From the NCBI GenBank assembly GCA_021399435.1, contig JAJTUP010000032.1, positions 434,001-498,000 of the forward strand: a DNA stretch of 64,000 nucleotides, read 5' to 3'. Source of the stretch: Diaporthe sp. PMI_573 (Eukaryota > Ascomycota > Sordariomycetes > Diaporthales > Diaporthaceae). The notes beneath the pieces are model-generated. The model ran no database searches and had not been told where the DNA came from. It was given only the letters and a program-made list of their open reading frames with translations. This document shows, one piece after another, positions 47,664 to 58,553 of the stretch (within the stretch, counting starts at the first letter, position 1; each line of letters begins with the position of its first letter). The translations under genes were made by a program, and so were the position numbers.

Positions 47664-50433
47664 TTGATTCTGCTTTGACTCGCCCTCCTGCGCACCTCCC
47701 AGCCCAACCTGGTCGGCCTTGCCAGCGTCACCGCTACCATCCGCATCCTCCATCGCCGAGTCGAGCCCGCTGCCGCCGGTGGGGTTAACGCTAGAAGCAG
47801 TGCTCCCGGGCAGCGCGGCCGCGGGCCCGGAGACCCACGAGAGCTCGATGGCGTTTTTGTCGTTGTTATCGTTGATCCCGGGTATCTTGCCGTTCTTGAA
47901 ACCGTTGTAGAACGCCTCGGCCTGCTTGCGGTCACTGAAGCTGAGGTGCGTCACGGCGGGGGTGGTCTGGATCTCCGTTACGCCTTCGCCGAAGCTCTGC
48001 GGGTTGGGTGTTAGTCTTGCTTTTTTGTCCGCGTTCTTTCTGCGTTGAAGCAATCCACCATCGCCGGAATCGAACGACATCTCCACGAGGAGGGAAAGGG
48101 GTGACTTACAAAAAGATGCCTCCTCAGCGCCTCGTCCTTCTCGGGCGCCGAGAAGTCAACCCCGGAGATGGCGACCGTCTTGGGCCGGTTGTCCAGCGAG
48201 AAGGCCGCGTAGGCGGCGTGGAAGTTACCCCTGGCCCCGCGCCCACGGAATGATCCCCGCGGGACATATCCGCCGCGGCCACGGTAATACCCTCCCCGAC
48301 CCCCGCGGCCGTAGCCCGGCACGTACGGCGCCGACATCGTGTCGTCGTCGTGCTGATGTTGCTGCTGCGCGTTCGGGTCGATCCCTAGCGCCTCGGCCTC
48401 ACCCCGCAGCTTCGCAAGCGTGGCCTTGAGCGCCTCGGTCTTTGACGCCTCGCCGCCAACACCTTTCCCTCCCCTCTCGGAGGCCGCCGCCGCCGCTGTC
48501 CCCTCGCCGCCGCCACCGCCAGGCTCGATCGAGTTCTTGCGCGAGGAGCTGGCCAGCCTCTCCACGAGCCGCCTTTTCTCGGCCGCCTGCCTCGCCTGCA
48601 GCTCCTTCTGCCTTCTCTCCAGCTCCTCGCGCTGCCTCTCGATCTCCCGGATCCGCGCCGTCTTCTCCTCGTGCTGCCTCTGTGCTTCCTCCTGCTTGCG
48701 CGAAAACTCCTCCATGTCGATTTCTTCCATCTTCACGTCCGCGGACCCCTCGCGCTTGTTCGCGGCGCCGTTCGCTGCCGGGCGGCCGTTCTTAGAACCG
48801 TTTGCGTTTGCGCCGTTCGCGATCTCGCTGCTGTGCTTCTCCTCCTTGTACCAGTAGACCTTTACGAATCGGTTGTCGAATATTACCTTTGGTGATTTGT
48901 ATGCCGCGTTGGCCGACGCCCAGTTGTCGAATTTGACAACCGCCAGCCGCTTGTACCCCATCATCGTGACCTCTTCGACGTTGCCAAACTGTGCGAAGAA
49001 ATTTCGTACCTGGTCCTCCTCGAAGTTCTCCTCTGGTATGCTCTCCACCACAACCTTTGTCTGGGTCCTATCGTTGACCGGGCCTTCTGCGGAGAATGGC
49101 GCGCGCCCTCCTTGGCCCGCCTTTCGCCGTTGCTGACCCTGCCGGTTATTTCTGTTTTGGTTAGGAGAATGCGCATTGCCCTGGTAAGGACCTTGCTGTT
49201 GAGGAAACTGGGGTATCTGTGGGGGCTGCGAGAGCGTCGCGGAGCTCGGGTCGTACTCTGCTTGTTCTGTCAGACTCGGCAAGTTGAATACATGGTTGAA
49301 GGACTCGAAGAAGGGGGTGGGATCAAATGGCGCTGCAAAGAGATCGTGCGAAGACCCGAGGTCCTCGTTCTTGATCGGCGTACTAGGAAATCGAGAAGGA
49401 GACGGACCCTCACCGGGTAGCGGGATGTGCCCTGAAAGCTGTGGCATGGGCAGGTTGTACGCGACGGACTCGGTCCCAGTGCTGTGATCAAACTTGCACT
49501 TCAGGCCCCTGGGGCAGAACCCCTTCCTGTCAAAGTCCCAGCACCGCCCCTTTCTCCCTTGCTGTGGCGCGGTGTTCTGCTGGAAGCCGTGCTGTTGTTG
49601 CGAGTAGTCGGCGAAGGGCGGCATGGACAGGCCCATCTGCTGGCTGATCTGCTGCAGCTGTCTCATCGCCTCCAGCGGGTTGCTCGGGTCGAACGCAGGG
49701 ATCTGTGGCACCTGGCCCGGCTGCGCGAAGGACGGCGCATGCTGACCTGAGATATCTTGAAATGGATATTGCTCCTGAGGCATCGGTTGTGGTCGGTCCG
49801 GGTCCACATAGCCCTTGCGACCTCCATAGCCTCCGCCGCGGCGCGGTTGTTTGTACTGCCGGCCCCCTTGGAATTGTTCTCGCCCGGTCGGCGCATCGAA
49901 GTCGCCCCGGTCCTGAAAGCCACGCTTGCGCGCGCTGCCACCGCTGGGACCAGTAGGGACGAAAGGTTGGACTGTGCTCGGGTCTCCGAGGCCGTGGAGG
50001 GTAACTGGAGGAGCGGCGGTCGGGGCTGCTTTCGGCGGAGGGGCGGCGCCAGGGATGTAGGATTTGTACTGTATTATTTCGAAGAGGTCATTGACGAAGG
50101 ACGATGGATCTGCAGGTCATGAGGATTTAGTATAAGCCCCCTAGCCAGAGTAACGCGCGGCGGCCAGGCCTTACCTTCTGTGAGGAAATTGCCCATCTCG
50201 GACATGCACTTTGACTTCACATCTTCGCTGGCATCGTCGTGATGCAAGAGGGCCAACACATAATCAGCAAGCACATCAGCATCCGCATCAGACCTGTTTG
50301 AGTGCCAGAGGTCAGCTTTGCTTTAGTCCGGAGTCAGGGACGCCGCAGGGATCGAGGGTATGACGAACGTATTCTCGAGGCGCTTGACGATCCACACCTT
50401 GAGCAGAGGCGAGTCCTCCTCGGGAAATAACAT
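47556..50433 (-). CDS. RBM26/27-like RNA-binding protein (PWI, CCCH finger, RRM)
   Basis: Exons 50433-50369, 50293-50175, 50109-48110 and 47996-47556 join with phases 2, 1, 0 to give about 874 residues. An N-terminal PWI-type domain (VWIVKRLEN ... SDADADVLADYVLALL) is followed near residue 250 by a CCCH finger, CWDFDRKGFCPRGLKCKFDH, spaced 8-5-3. Near 410-480 is an RRM (KVVVESIPEENFEEDQVRNF ... RLAVVKFDNWASA). A Glu/Arg-rich coiled coil with many ERQREELERR-like heptads and an RGG-type Gly/Arg stretch precede a second RRM-like fold (TVAISGVDFSAPEK ... VTHLSFSDRKQAEAFYNGF). A run of about 17 Gln lies near the C-terminus. Human RBM26/27 and fission-yeast Rmn1 work in nuclear RNA surveillance and poly(A)-tail-linked exosome targeting; the same role is inferred here. 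Confidence 0.87.
47620..47665. repeat. CAG/CAA trinucleotide tract coding polyglutamine
   Basis: GTT/GCT repeat on the plus strand, read as CAA/CAG on the minus strand, inside the last exon of the RBM26/27-like gene. The mix of CAA and CAG codons should slow length changes. Confidence 0.9.
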
Positions 50434-51106
50434 CTTTCCCAACTTTCTACTTTCGTGAGGACATAAAGGCAGATATCCTGCGGGACTCCTGGCTGTAGCG
50501 ACGAGAAAAATAGTGGCGTGAGACCAGGACTAGGCTTGCAGAGGTTGTTGGTCGTCTGGTTGGTAACTCGAGGGCGGAAGGTTGGTTCAGGAATTGAGAA
50601 ATGTTCCTGGGACTGATGCGCGCCAGAGCTTCCCAAAGCTGCAGCAAGGGTTTATTTATGGTGGGGCCGGGCGGCAGGCTGACGGACTGCTTGGCCACTG
50701 ACCAATCTTCCCTTCTTTCCACTAACAGTAGGCGCGCCACGGATTTCCCATCCCTTGGACTCGACTACAAGTTGATAAATGTTCGGGCCATACATAGTAG
50801 CAAGATATCTCATACAGATTACGTCATTCGCTGAGGATCATGGAACACGAGTTTTGACTTCATCGACGCAATAAAATTTCAAATCCAGGGTTAAGTACAA
50901 GCTCTCGGGTCGGACTATGATCATGATTTGTTCCGGTGCTTGCTGTTTGACCTCCGCCTCGCCATTTTCCTCCCCAAACCCTTGGGGTCCCGTATCGTAG
51001 ACCGTTTTCCGTCTTCTTTGCAACTCGTTAACATTGCCGAAGATACGCTCTATCAAGCCGCCGTTTGAGGCGGTGGGAAAAGTCTATGAGCATGGACACA
51101 AGGCGT
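50434..51106. other. intergenic spacer, 0.7 kb
   Basis: Promoter of the RBM26/27-like gene and 3' flank of the elongation factor 2 gene. No other feature was seen. Confidence 0.5.
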
Positions 51107-54070
51107 TTACAGCTTGTCGTAGTACTGCGCGGATCAATTAGCATCGCTTCCATACGATCACGGGGGCCGGGGGGTTAGACTCACGTTGGAAACATCGGGA
51201 ACCTCGACCTTGATACCCTTGCGCTTCCGCATCTCCTGCACCATGGTACCGACCTTGGAGGTGGGGTCCAGAGGGGAGCCACCGGGCAGCAGCTGCCAGT
51301 GGTCGAACACGGACTGGGGGAAGGCCTGTCCGGAGGTGGCGGCACGCAGGTCACCGTTGAAGCCGAACGACTCGATGACGGGCAGGTAGGACTTGATGGT
51401 GAACAGAGGAGTACCAGGGCGCTGCTCCTCACCGAAGACGATACCACGTCTCCGGGTAAGCACACCGTAGACACCACCCATGGCCTGCTCGGGCACCTGG
51501 ATCTCACACAGGAAGACGGGCTCCTGCAGGGCTGGCTCGGCAAGCAGGGCGGCGGCGTACATGACACGACGGGTAGTAGGCATGATCTGGCCGGTACCAC
51601 GGTGGATAGAGTCGGCGTGCAGGGTGACATCGAGGATGTTCCAGCGGACGGACCGCATGGGCTCCTCGGCAACGGGACCCTCGCGGGAAGCCCACTGGAA
51701 ACCAGAGACGACGGAGTCCTTGATTTCGTTGAGGTACTGGACGGCCTTGGTCTGGTCAACCAGCAGGTTGGGGCCGTTGGTGTCGGGACCGAAGGTCCAG
51801 ATCTTACGGGCGTCGGTGACGTCCCAGCCGAAGTCGTCAGCAAGGACACGGGCACGGGCCTTGAAGTCGTCACGGGGGTTGATCTTGCCAGCCTCGATGG
51901 CCAGGGCCAGCTCCTCGTCCATGGGCTCGGCAGTCATGTAGATACGGTTGTGCTTGTTGGGCGACTTGGACAGGGCAGTGATGCTCGACTTGGCGCTGAC
52001 AGTCTCACGGTACTGGACGACGGGGTCGGAGATGATCAGAGGAACACCAGCGTGGTCGTTCTGGAGGTCGTTCAGGCAAATCTCCAGGTGGAGCTCACCG
52101 GCACCGGCAACAATGTGCTCGCCAGACTCGTTGGTCATGGTCAGGACACAAGGGTCGGACTTGGACAGACGCTTCAGACCCTCGACAAGCTTGGGCAGAT
52201 CCTGGGCGTTCTTGCACTGGACGGACCGCTGCACGACAGGGGAGACAGAGAACTTCATGACCTTGAGGTTGTGGGCGGCCTTGTCGGTGGTGATGGTACC
52301 AGACTTGAGCAGGAACTGGTCAATACCGACCAGACCGACAATGTTACCGGCGGGAATGTCGTCGATGGCCTCGACTCTGCCACCCATCATCAGGACGACA
52401 CGCTGGATGGCCTTCTCGGAGAGATCCTCCTTCCTGCCAGGGACGTAGTTGGGGCCCTGGATGCGGACCTTCTGGCCGGACTTGACGGTACCGGAGAAGA
52501 CACGACCAAAGGCGTAGAAACGACCCTTGTCGGAGGTCGGCACCATCTTGGAGACGTAGAGCATGAGGTCGGCCTTGGCGGGGTCGGACTCACAGTCACG
52601 GATGGAGGCGAAGATCTTGTCGTCCTGAGGACCCTCGTACAGGGTCTCGGCACGGTACTTCTGGGCGGTCTTGGGGGAAGGCAGGTGGAGGATCATCATC
52701 TCCAGCAGGGAGTCGGCGGCGGGCAGGAAAGTGCGCATGACAGCCTTGAGCAGCTGCTTGCCCTCCTTGTCGCGGTCCTCAGAGGGCAGCTTGAGGTCGA
52801 GCTTCTCGAGGAGGGTCTTGGTCTCATCCTTCTTGAAGTTCATGACGGCAGAGAAGATCTTGAAGATGGGGTCCAGGATGAACTGGTTGAAGGCACGCTC
52901 GAGCTGCTGGCCCTCGTAGGTCCCGTTCTTGGTCCACTTCTTGGTCTTGGGGTTGAAGTAGTTGTCTCCCCAGAGACGCTCCATCATCTTGTTGCGGTCG
53001 ACACCGAACTTCTTGGCGTAACGGGTGGCGAACTGACGGATGGTGAAGGCCCAGCCGTGCAGACCGGAACCGAAGGCGACGGTGCCCTTGTCGGGGTAGA
53101 CCTGGACGTCACCCAGGGACTTGTCGAAGTAGGTGGAGATGACGACGTTGACGGACTCGATTGTTCGGGAGAAGGACTGGTACAGGTCCTCCTTCTCGAT
53201 CTGCAGCTCGAGGAGAGCGCGGTCAACCTTGTTGATGACAACAACGGGCTTGATACGCTCGCCGAGAGCCTGTCGGAGCACCGTCTCGGTCTGCACGCAC
53301 ACACCCTCGACGGTGTCGACGACTGGGAGACGGTGTCAGCTGGTGGGCTCGGGTCAAGGGGGCTGTGGGGCTACTGGGGGGCCAACTTACCAACAAGAGC
53401 ACCATCGGTGACACGGAGAGCAGCAGTGACCTCGGAGGAGAAATCAACGTGACCGGGGGAGTCGATCAGGTTGATCAAGAAGTCGGTGCCGTCGGTCTCC
53501 TGGCCCTTGATGTCCTTGGTGTCCTCCACGTCGGGGAGGGTGGCGTACAGGGAGATGGCAGTAGACTTGATAGTGATACCACCTGTTTCGGGTCAGCACA
53601 TTTGTCGTTGCCAGCAACTCGACGGAGGGGACGGGACGGAAAACCGTGGGATAGGACGTACGCTCCTGCTCGTCGGCACGAGTGTCTGTGGCACGGGCAT
53701 CACCAGCCTTTCCGGTGGAGATGATACCGGCCTTGGCCAGCAGAGAGTCGGTCAGGGTAGATTTGCCGTGGTCGACATGAGCAATAACACTCATGTTACG
53801 AACATTGCTCGGCTTCTTCATGAGATCGTGGATCTCGTCGACGGTGAAGCTAGACAGAGGAGGGTTAGCAAAGGAGTATTCCCCATGGGCTGTGGTGTTC
53901 CTGTCTCCTCAGGACAGGTTTGGTGGTGCGTTGGGGTTGGTCCGAGACCATGATACGATTATGATTATGATTATGATTGAGCGGGTTGCCCTCGACAGGG
54001 TCTGGGGAACAGCAGCAGCTGCAACAGGGCGAGCAGCAAGAGGCTCAGGGACTTGGACTTACTTGACCAT
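51107..54070 (-). CDS. eEF2: translation elongation factor 2 (eEF2)
   Basis: Five exons: 54070-54063, 53849-53662, 53582-53391, 53322-51185 and 51124-51107, about 847 residues. The first coding exon is only 8 nt (ATG GTC AA) and the last 18 nt (YYDKL stop), both confirmed by the conserved protein ends MVNFTVDEI and NYYDKL. GTPase motifs are intact: AHVDHGKST (26-34), DSPGHVDF, and [24 protein letters not shown] near residue 700 holds the histidine modified to diphthamide. eEF2 drives GTP-dependent translocation of the ribosome in the cytosol. Codon choice is strongly biased to C-ending codons, as expected for one of the most highly expressed genes. The 213-nt first intron holds an ATTATG microsatellite. 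Confidence 0.96.
53957..53980. repeat. (GATTAT)n microsatellite in eEF2 intron 1
   Basis: About four copies of the hexamer GATTAT within the first intron of the eEF2 gene. Confidence 0.85.
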
Positions 54071-55487
54071 TTTGACGGTGTTGACAATAGAAACCTGTCT
54101 AAATGATGTGTCTTCTGTATGCTTGAGGATTGGGGTGAATGCCTCGAGAACGGCAGAGATTTTGTTGGCGGCGAAGGGGGACAAGATCGCACGCCGAGCA
54201 GACTCAAGACTCGGGGGTTTTGACCTGCTGATAAAAGAGGACTGCGCGGGGTCGTTAGCTGCGTCGAGACCAGATGGGCTTGGATGCTATTTCTCGGCGA
54301 GGAGCCACGAGTCCGGAGAAGGCAGTCCAGGAGACTTGTGGTCTCTTGGTGCAGGGGCACGATGCAATGGATGGGTGATTGGGTTGGACCTACAGAATCT
54401 CGCCGTCAAGGCTTGCGCTGGTGAAGGAGGGAAAAAAAGAGGGAGGGAAGAAGAAACGGGCAGTGTGGGTGCGGGGTGATAGATTTTCGCTGAAGCCCAA
54501 TCCAACGCCAGCCCCACCACCAGGCATTTGCAAAGTGGGCCGACCTGCCGCGGGCCCCAGTGTGAGGGGGCAGGGCGGCGCTTCACTTGCAAACAATGCC
54601 ATGGTCTAGCCCTAGATTTTGGAGAGCTGTTGCAAGCTCCCCCCCAAAACACCAGCCCAGCCAGGCTGCCAGGCCAATCAGGCCAACCAGGCCAACCAAG
54701 CTTGCCACCACCCCCTCGAGCTGCCGCACGGGCTGACTGCTCGCCGAAGGCGACGACACACAAAAGCCTGTGACTGCACTTCTAGAATGTGCTGCTTTTT
54801 ATATGTCATCACGCCGAGATTGTGACTCCTCCCCATCAGTCAGTGTCCAGAGTTCCGACGACACCGTCTCGCCATTTGTGTCATGGTGAGATCAGCAGTT
54901 TCTGGGGCGATGGAGTCCTGCAGTCTGTCTTTGCCTGTGCCTGGACGGATAATCAACATGACCAACCAGCCAACCCAAGCTCGCCTAAGTCCGTGCCCCG
55001 CTTAAGACCGAAACCCTGGGTAACCCTTGGCAGGAGCATACCCATTCTACTGTACACTTATTACACGGCTATATACAATTCGTGCACATTGTATTGATGA
55101 ACAAGTGCACATGTGTATTGAACATGAAGAAAAGTTGTATGCCCCACGGTTATGCAATGCAACCCCTTGGTTGACACCACCTGGGCGGTAGTACGGTGCA
55201 GCAGTGATCTGTACATCCTACCTACACCTTGGCCGACTGGGAAGAACCAGAGCATGGCAATGTTGGCCACTATTGGGCTGGCCCATGGAGCCCTCGCAAC
55301 GCAGTCTGTCTAGCCGCAGCTCTTCCGTGCGGACGAGCAGATACGAGGGCTCAGGTTACTCTTCGTGACCGCATTGTGTTCCCCATTTGTCACTTTCCCT
55401 TCTCTCGCCTCTGAGGCATGGATCCATGCAGACAATACTGTCTGCTCAACCCGTGCCACGTCCCCCGAACAGTCTGGAGAAGAAGCC
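54071..55487. other. 1.4 kb spacer upstream of eEF2
   Basis: Contains the eEF2 promoter and leader and, on the right, the 3' flank of the zinc-knuckle gene. A CCAG/GCCAA-rich stretch near 54650-54705 (AATCAGGCCAACCAGGCCAA) is a short imperfect repeat. No supported gene. Confidence 0.5.
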
Positions 55488-56162
55488 TCACATAACACCA
55501 GGAGAAGGCTCACTGTCACCTCCTTTCGTCCGCCTCCGCCTCCTGCTCCTGGGACACTCGGGCGCAATATGCCCTACCTCCTTGCACACAAAACATACCC
55601 TCCTGTCAACCGCACTGGAACATTGGGACGCCGCGTGTCCTGGCTCGCCACAGCGATAGCAACGATTTGCGTGGGGGCAGTCTCTGGCGACATGTCCAAC
55701 TTCACCGCACCGAAGGCATAATCTTTGCTTGCTGACCCCCCTGTCAACCGCACTGGAACATTGGGACGCCGTGTGGCCTGGCTCGCCACAGCGATAGCAA
55801 CGCTTTGCGTGGAAGCAGTCTCTGGCGAGATGTCCAACCTCACCGCACCGAAAGCATACTCCTGGCTTGCTGTACTGCTGAATCCGCTGGCTGGGGCTGC
55901 TGGGTTTCGAACGCGCGGCGCTGTATGCGGTGGTATGTAGTCCAATCTTTCCGGGTTGCAGATTGTGAGGTTTAGGGTGGGTGTTGGCGACGGCTGGGAA
56001 ATGTAAACCTGCCCGTGGGCTTCCCTGCAACGGCCGAGTGAGAGGCTTAAGCTTGACGGTATGGGTGTGCCTTGAAGGCAGAGGGCGAGAGGATGCGCGA
56101 AACAAGGCCCCTGCCGGGCACCATGGCCGACTTGGCATCATTGTAAGATGTATCCCTTGCAC
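55488..56162 (-). CDS. five-knuckle CCHC zinc protein (CNBP/Gis2-like)
   Basis: Single 224-codon exon. The C-terminal half carries five CCHC knuckles, C-x2-C-x4-H-x4-C: CFRCGEVGHLARDC, CYRCGEPGHTASQC, CLRCGEVGHVARDC, CYRCGEPGHAASQC and CFVCKEVGHIAPEC, then an Arg-rich tail. The first four come from an in-frame 138-bp duplication. Knuckles of this type bind single-stranded nucleic acid; CNBP/Gis2 proteins are tied to translation. The N-terminus (MMPSRPWCPAGALFRASSRP) is basic and free of acidic residues, resembling a mitochondrial presequence, and the gene lies back to back with a mitoribosomal gene; a mitochondrial RNA-related role is speculation. The start could also be the second ATG, at 56141. 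Confidence 0.75.
   Translation of the reverse strand: MQGIHLTMMPSRPWCPAGALFRASSRPLPSRHTHTVKLKPLTRPLQGSPRAGLHFPAVANTHPKPHNLQPGKIGLHTTAYSAARSKPSSPSQRIQQYSKPGVCFRCGEVGHLARDCFHAKRCYRCGEPGHTASQCSSAVDRGVSKQRLCLRCGEVGHVARDCPHANRCYRCGEPGHAASQCSSAVDRRVCFVCKEVGHIAPECPRSRRRRRTKGGDSEPSPGVM
55603..55878. repeat. tandem 138-bp duplication inside the zinc-knuckle gene
   Basis: Copies start at 55603 and 55741 (both CTGTCAACCGCACTGGAACA) and are about 90% identical. The period is 46 codons, so the frame is kept and each copy codes two CCHC knuckles. Confidence 0.9.
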
Positions 56163-56441
56163 TGAAGCAATGGAAAACCGAATTATGATGAGACGTAAAC
56201 ATTGAGAATGGACCTACCTGTTGGTAGATTTACAAAAGTAACAGTATGGCCGTCGTGCCGCTGCAAATGGTCAAGGTGAGCTTGGTCCCACCTGTCCAAT
56301 TCAGCCAATCGTAACGCCTGCCGTTAGCTCCTCGGCGACTGCCAATTTTCTTGAGCTCTGCCGCATCGCATCGCATCACCACGTATCGAAACCGACCTGG
56401 ACACCCACCTCACGTCACGGTAAGCAGTCGCGAAACCGACG
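56163..56441. promoter_or_regulatory. shared 279-bp promoter of the zinc-knuckle and mS51 genes
   Basis: Only 279 bp separates the two divergent start codons, short enough that regulatory sites must be shared. A CGCATCGCATCGCATC repeat lies near 56363-56380. Confidence 0.55.
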
Positions 56442-57884
56442 ATGGCGACTGCAAGCCGGACCATGTCGCCCGGGGGCGCCCTCCTCCGGGCATCGCGCAT
56501 GTTCTCGCTGCCCCAGGCAATACCGCCCCCACCAGGCGACTACCAGGCGGCCACCAGCTACAACTCCGAGACGGCCACCCAGGTCTTCCCGACCCTGCAG
56601 ACCGTCACGGCCCCGGAGAACTTCAGGCAGCGCGGCGACTGGGGCTTCAAGCGCAACTTCCCCTTGCGGTCCACCGCAAAGACCAGCACCCCCTACCTGC
56701 GCGTCAAGCAGGTCGACTCCATCGAGCACGTCACCGACTTCGCCTCGGCCGCCGACCACACCCTGTCGCTGGAGAAGTGGCAGGAGATGAACATTGCCAT
56801 AACCCTCCCGCACTTCATACCCGACACGCCGACCGCCTCCATCGCCTACATGGACACGAAGCCAGAGTCCGTCTTTGAGAGCAAGTACGACTTCACGGCC
56901 CTCGACAGCGAGAAGAAGACCGGCGCGGGCCAGATGCGCTGGAAGTACGATGGCCCGTGGCTGGCCAGCCTGACCGAGGGGGAGCTCCAGAAGTACATCA
57001 AGAATGTCGTGCGGCCGAGGAAGTCCGAGTTCCGCCAGTTCCTGCGCGAGCAGCTCGCTGGCAGGCTGACCCAGGACGCGAAGGACCGCGCATCCGCGGA
57101 GGGAGGCGACGAGTCCGTTCTGGGTGTGGAGGAGGTGCTGCCCGGCGACATCACCGAGGCACAGCTCACTGACTACATGCGAGAGCTGCGCCGGGACCGA
57201 CACACCCTCTTTGACCTTGTCGGAAAGTTCCTGGATCTTGCGCCCATCGAGCCGCCGAGGGAGATAGACCAGCTTAATCTTCTGGCGCCGGGGCAGACCA
57301 AGGCCCTAGAGAAGGTGAACCCGTATGCCCTTCACGGGCCTCCTATCACACACCCCTCGGCTGGTCTGTCCTACCTGCGGACATCGGCTTACCTGGACAA
57401 CCACCCTGCCTACGGGCCGCTCAGATACCACCCGCCGGTCAAGGGCAGAGTCTTTGTGTCGAGCAGCGACGCCACTTCGAACGGGAGGTCCGGCACTCTG
57501 GGTGTCGGTGGCTTCATCGTCGGGTTAAAACAGATCAACCCAGAACTCCGCAACTCGAGCACGACGCGCTCGTTCGACCCGTCCGCCCACGGCGGACAGA
57601 AGGTGTGGTCGCAGGTCTACTCAGCACAGGCCAACTCCCAGGGCCGGGTCCTGCTGCACGCCGAGGAGGCTCCCCCCATCTCGAAGATGGTGCAGGAGGA
57701 GATGGCGGGTGAGAAACAGGTCTTCCACAAGCCGCCGGAGGAGAGCCCCGAAACCACCAAGCTGCCTGCGAGGGGTCCAAGGTCATCATACAGGCTGATG
57801 AGCCGAAGGCCCAAATACACCGAGATGAAATTCACACCGGGGACAAGCGAGGGGTACGGACTATCGAATAACGGACAGGAATAG
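56442..57884 (+). CDS. MRP51: mitochondrial small-subunit ribosomal protein mS51 (Mrp51)
   Basis: Single exon, 480 residues. The N-terminus (MATASRTMSPGGALLRASRMF) is a typical mitochondrial presequence. The conserved Mrp51 core follows: RQRGDWGFKRNFPLRS, an RVKQVDSIEHVTDFASAA segment and LSLEKWQEMN. The rest is less conserved, with a Pro-rich C-terminus. Yeast Mrp51 is a fungal mitoribosome small-subunit protein needed for translation of mitochondrial mRNAs and recognises their 5' regions. Length is somewhat greater than yeast, as usual for filamentous fungi. Confidence 0.88.
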   Translation: MATASRTMSPGGALLRASRMFSLPQAIPPPPGDYQAATSYNSETATQVFPTLQTVTAPENFRQRGDWGFKRNFPLRSTAKTSTPYLRVKQVDSIEHVTDFASAADHTLSLEKWQEMNIAITLPHFIPDTPTASIAYMDTKPESVFESKYDFTALDSEKKTGAGQMRWKYDGPWLASLTEGELQKYIKNVVRPRKSEFRQFLREQLAGRLTQDAKDRASAEGGDESVLGVEEVLPGDITEAQLTDYMRELRRDRHTLFDLVGKFLDLAPIEPPREIDQLNLLAPGQTKALEKVNPYALHGPPITHPSAGLSYLRTSAYLDNHPAYGPLRYHPPVKGRVFVSSSDATSNGRSGTLGVGGFIVGLKQINPELRNSSTTRSFDPSAHGGQKVWSQVYSAQANSQGRVLLHAEEAPPISKMVQEEMAGEKQVFHKPPEESPETTKLPARGPRSSYRLMSRRPKYTEMKFTPGTSEGYGLSNNGQE

Positions 57885-58553
57885 AGCACAGACAATCGGC
57901 AAGAAGGGCCGGGCATCTTGAGTCCTGTCGTGCGCCCTGGCGCTTGCTATGTTATGGAAGCTTCGGGACGCCTGGGAAGCGAAAGAATAGATCCGAGGGC
58001 CTGTATATCAAGTAGATTTGTAAAACTGAATTCCACCCAAGCTGTCACCATTACTTTGGCTATTTTTTCTTATACCCGGGACTATGTCTGCCAATGTGCA
58101 GATGATCGATTTTCTGCACTCGATGATCGCCGTCATTCACAACGGGCTGGCTGCTGAGCTGGATGGTTCCGGTCTAAGTGAATTTGGTGTACAATCTAGC
58201 CACATTCTAAGAAATACAAATACTCGAAATGAAGGCCCCGTAGTAGATCAGGAGTCTGCAGACCCTGGAACGATCAAAGGTAGAGACCAGGGTATGGATG
58301 GCTGCTCGATGCACTACTGAGTGGTGAAGGTCAGGGATGCACGTGCATAGTCACGTGCACCTCATATTCTGACGCCAGTCACCGCCCGCTCCAACACACA
58401 CGCTAACAGCTTAGAGTCGGCACTCCCAGAATTCTTCACCTCGCCTTCTTTTTGCGAAGCCTCAATCCAAGCCGTTCGTCCATCGCCCCAAACATTCCCT
58501 CTCTCCCCGTCGACAACCACCATCTCCCAACACCCTCCTCCAATACCGCCAGA
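57885..58553 (+). other. spacer and promoter region of eS17
   Basis: Holds the two CACGTG boxes and a pyrimidine-rich leader (CCCTCTCTCCCC, CACCCTCCTCC) typical of ribosomal protein genes. A 79-codon frame (58084-58320) was not accepted as a gene. Confidence 0.5.
58340..58357. promoter_or_regulatory. pair of CACGTG boxes upstream of eS17
   Basis: CACGTG occurs at 58340-58345 and 58352-58357, 12 bp apart and about 200 bp before the eS17 ATG. CACGTG is the site of Cbf1-type bHLH factors, which act at ribosomal protein promoters in Candida albicans. Use here is inference. A CAGTCACC element at 58377-58384 resembles the Homol-D box. Confidence 0.5.

Noticed and set aside
51299..53452. Plus-strand 717-codon open frame opposite eEF2
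   Set aside because: Its Gly/Val/Leu/Asp-rich sequence is the antisense of strongly biased eEF2 codons. The minus-strand protein is unmistakably eEF2.
58084..58320. 79-codon frame between mS51 and eS17
   Set aside because: No motif, and it lies in the 3' flank of mS51 and the promoter of eS17.
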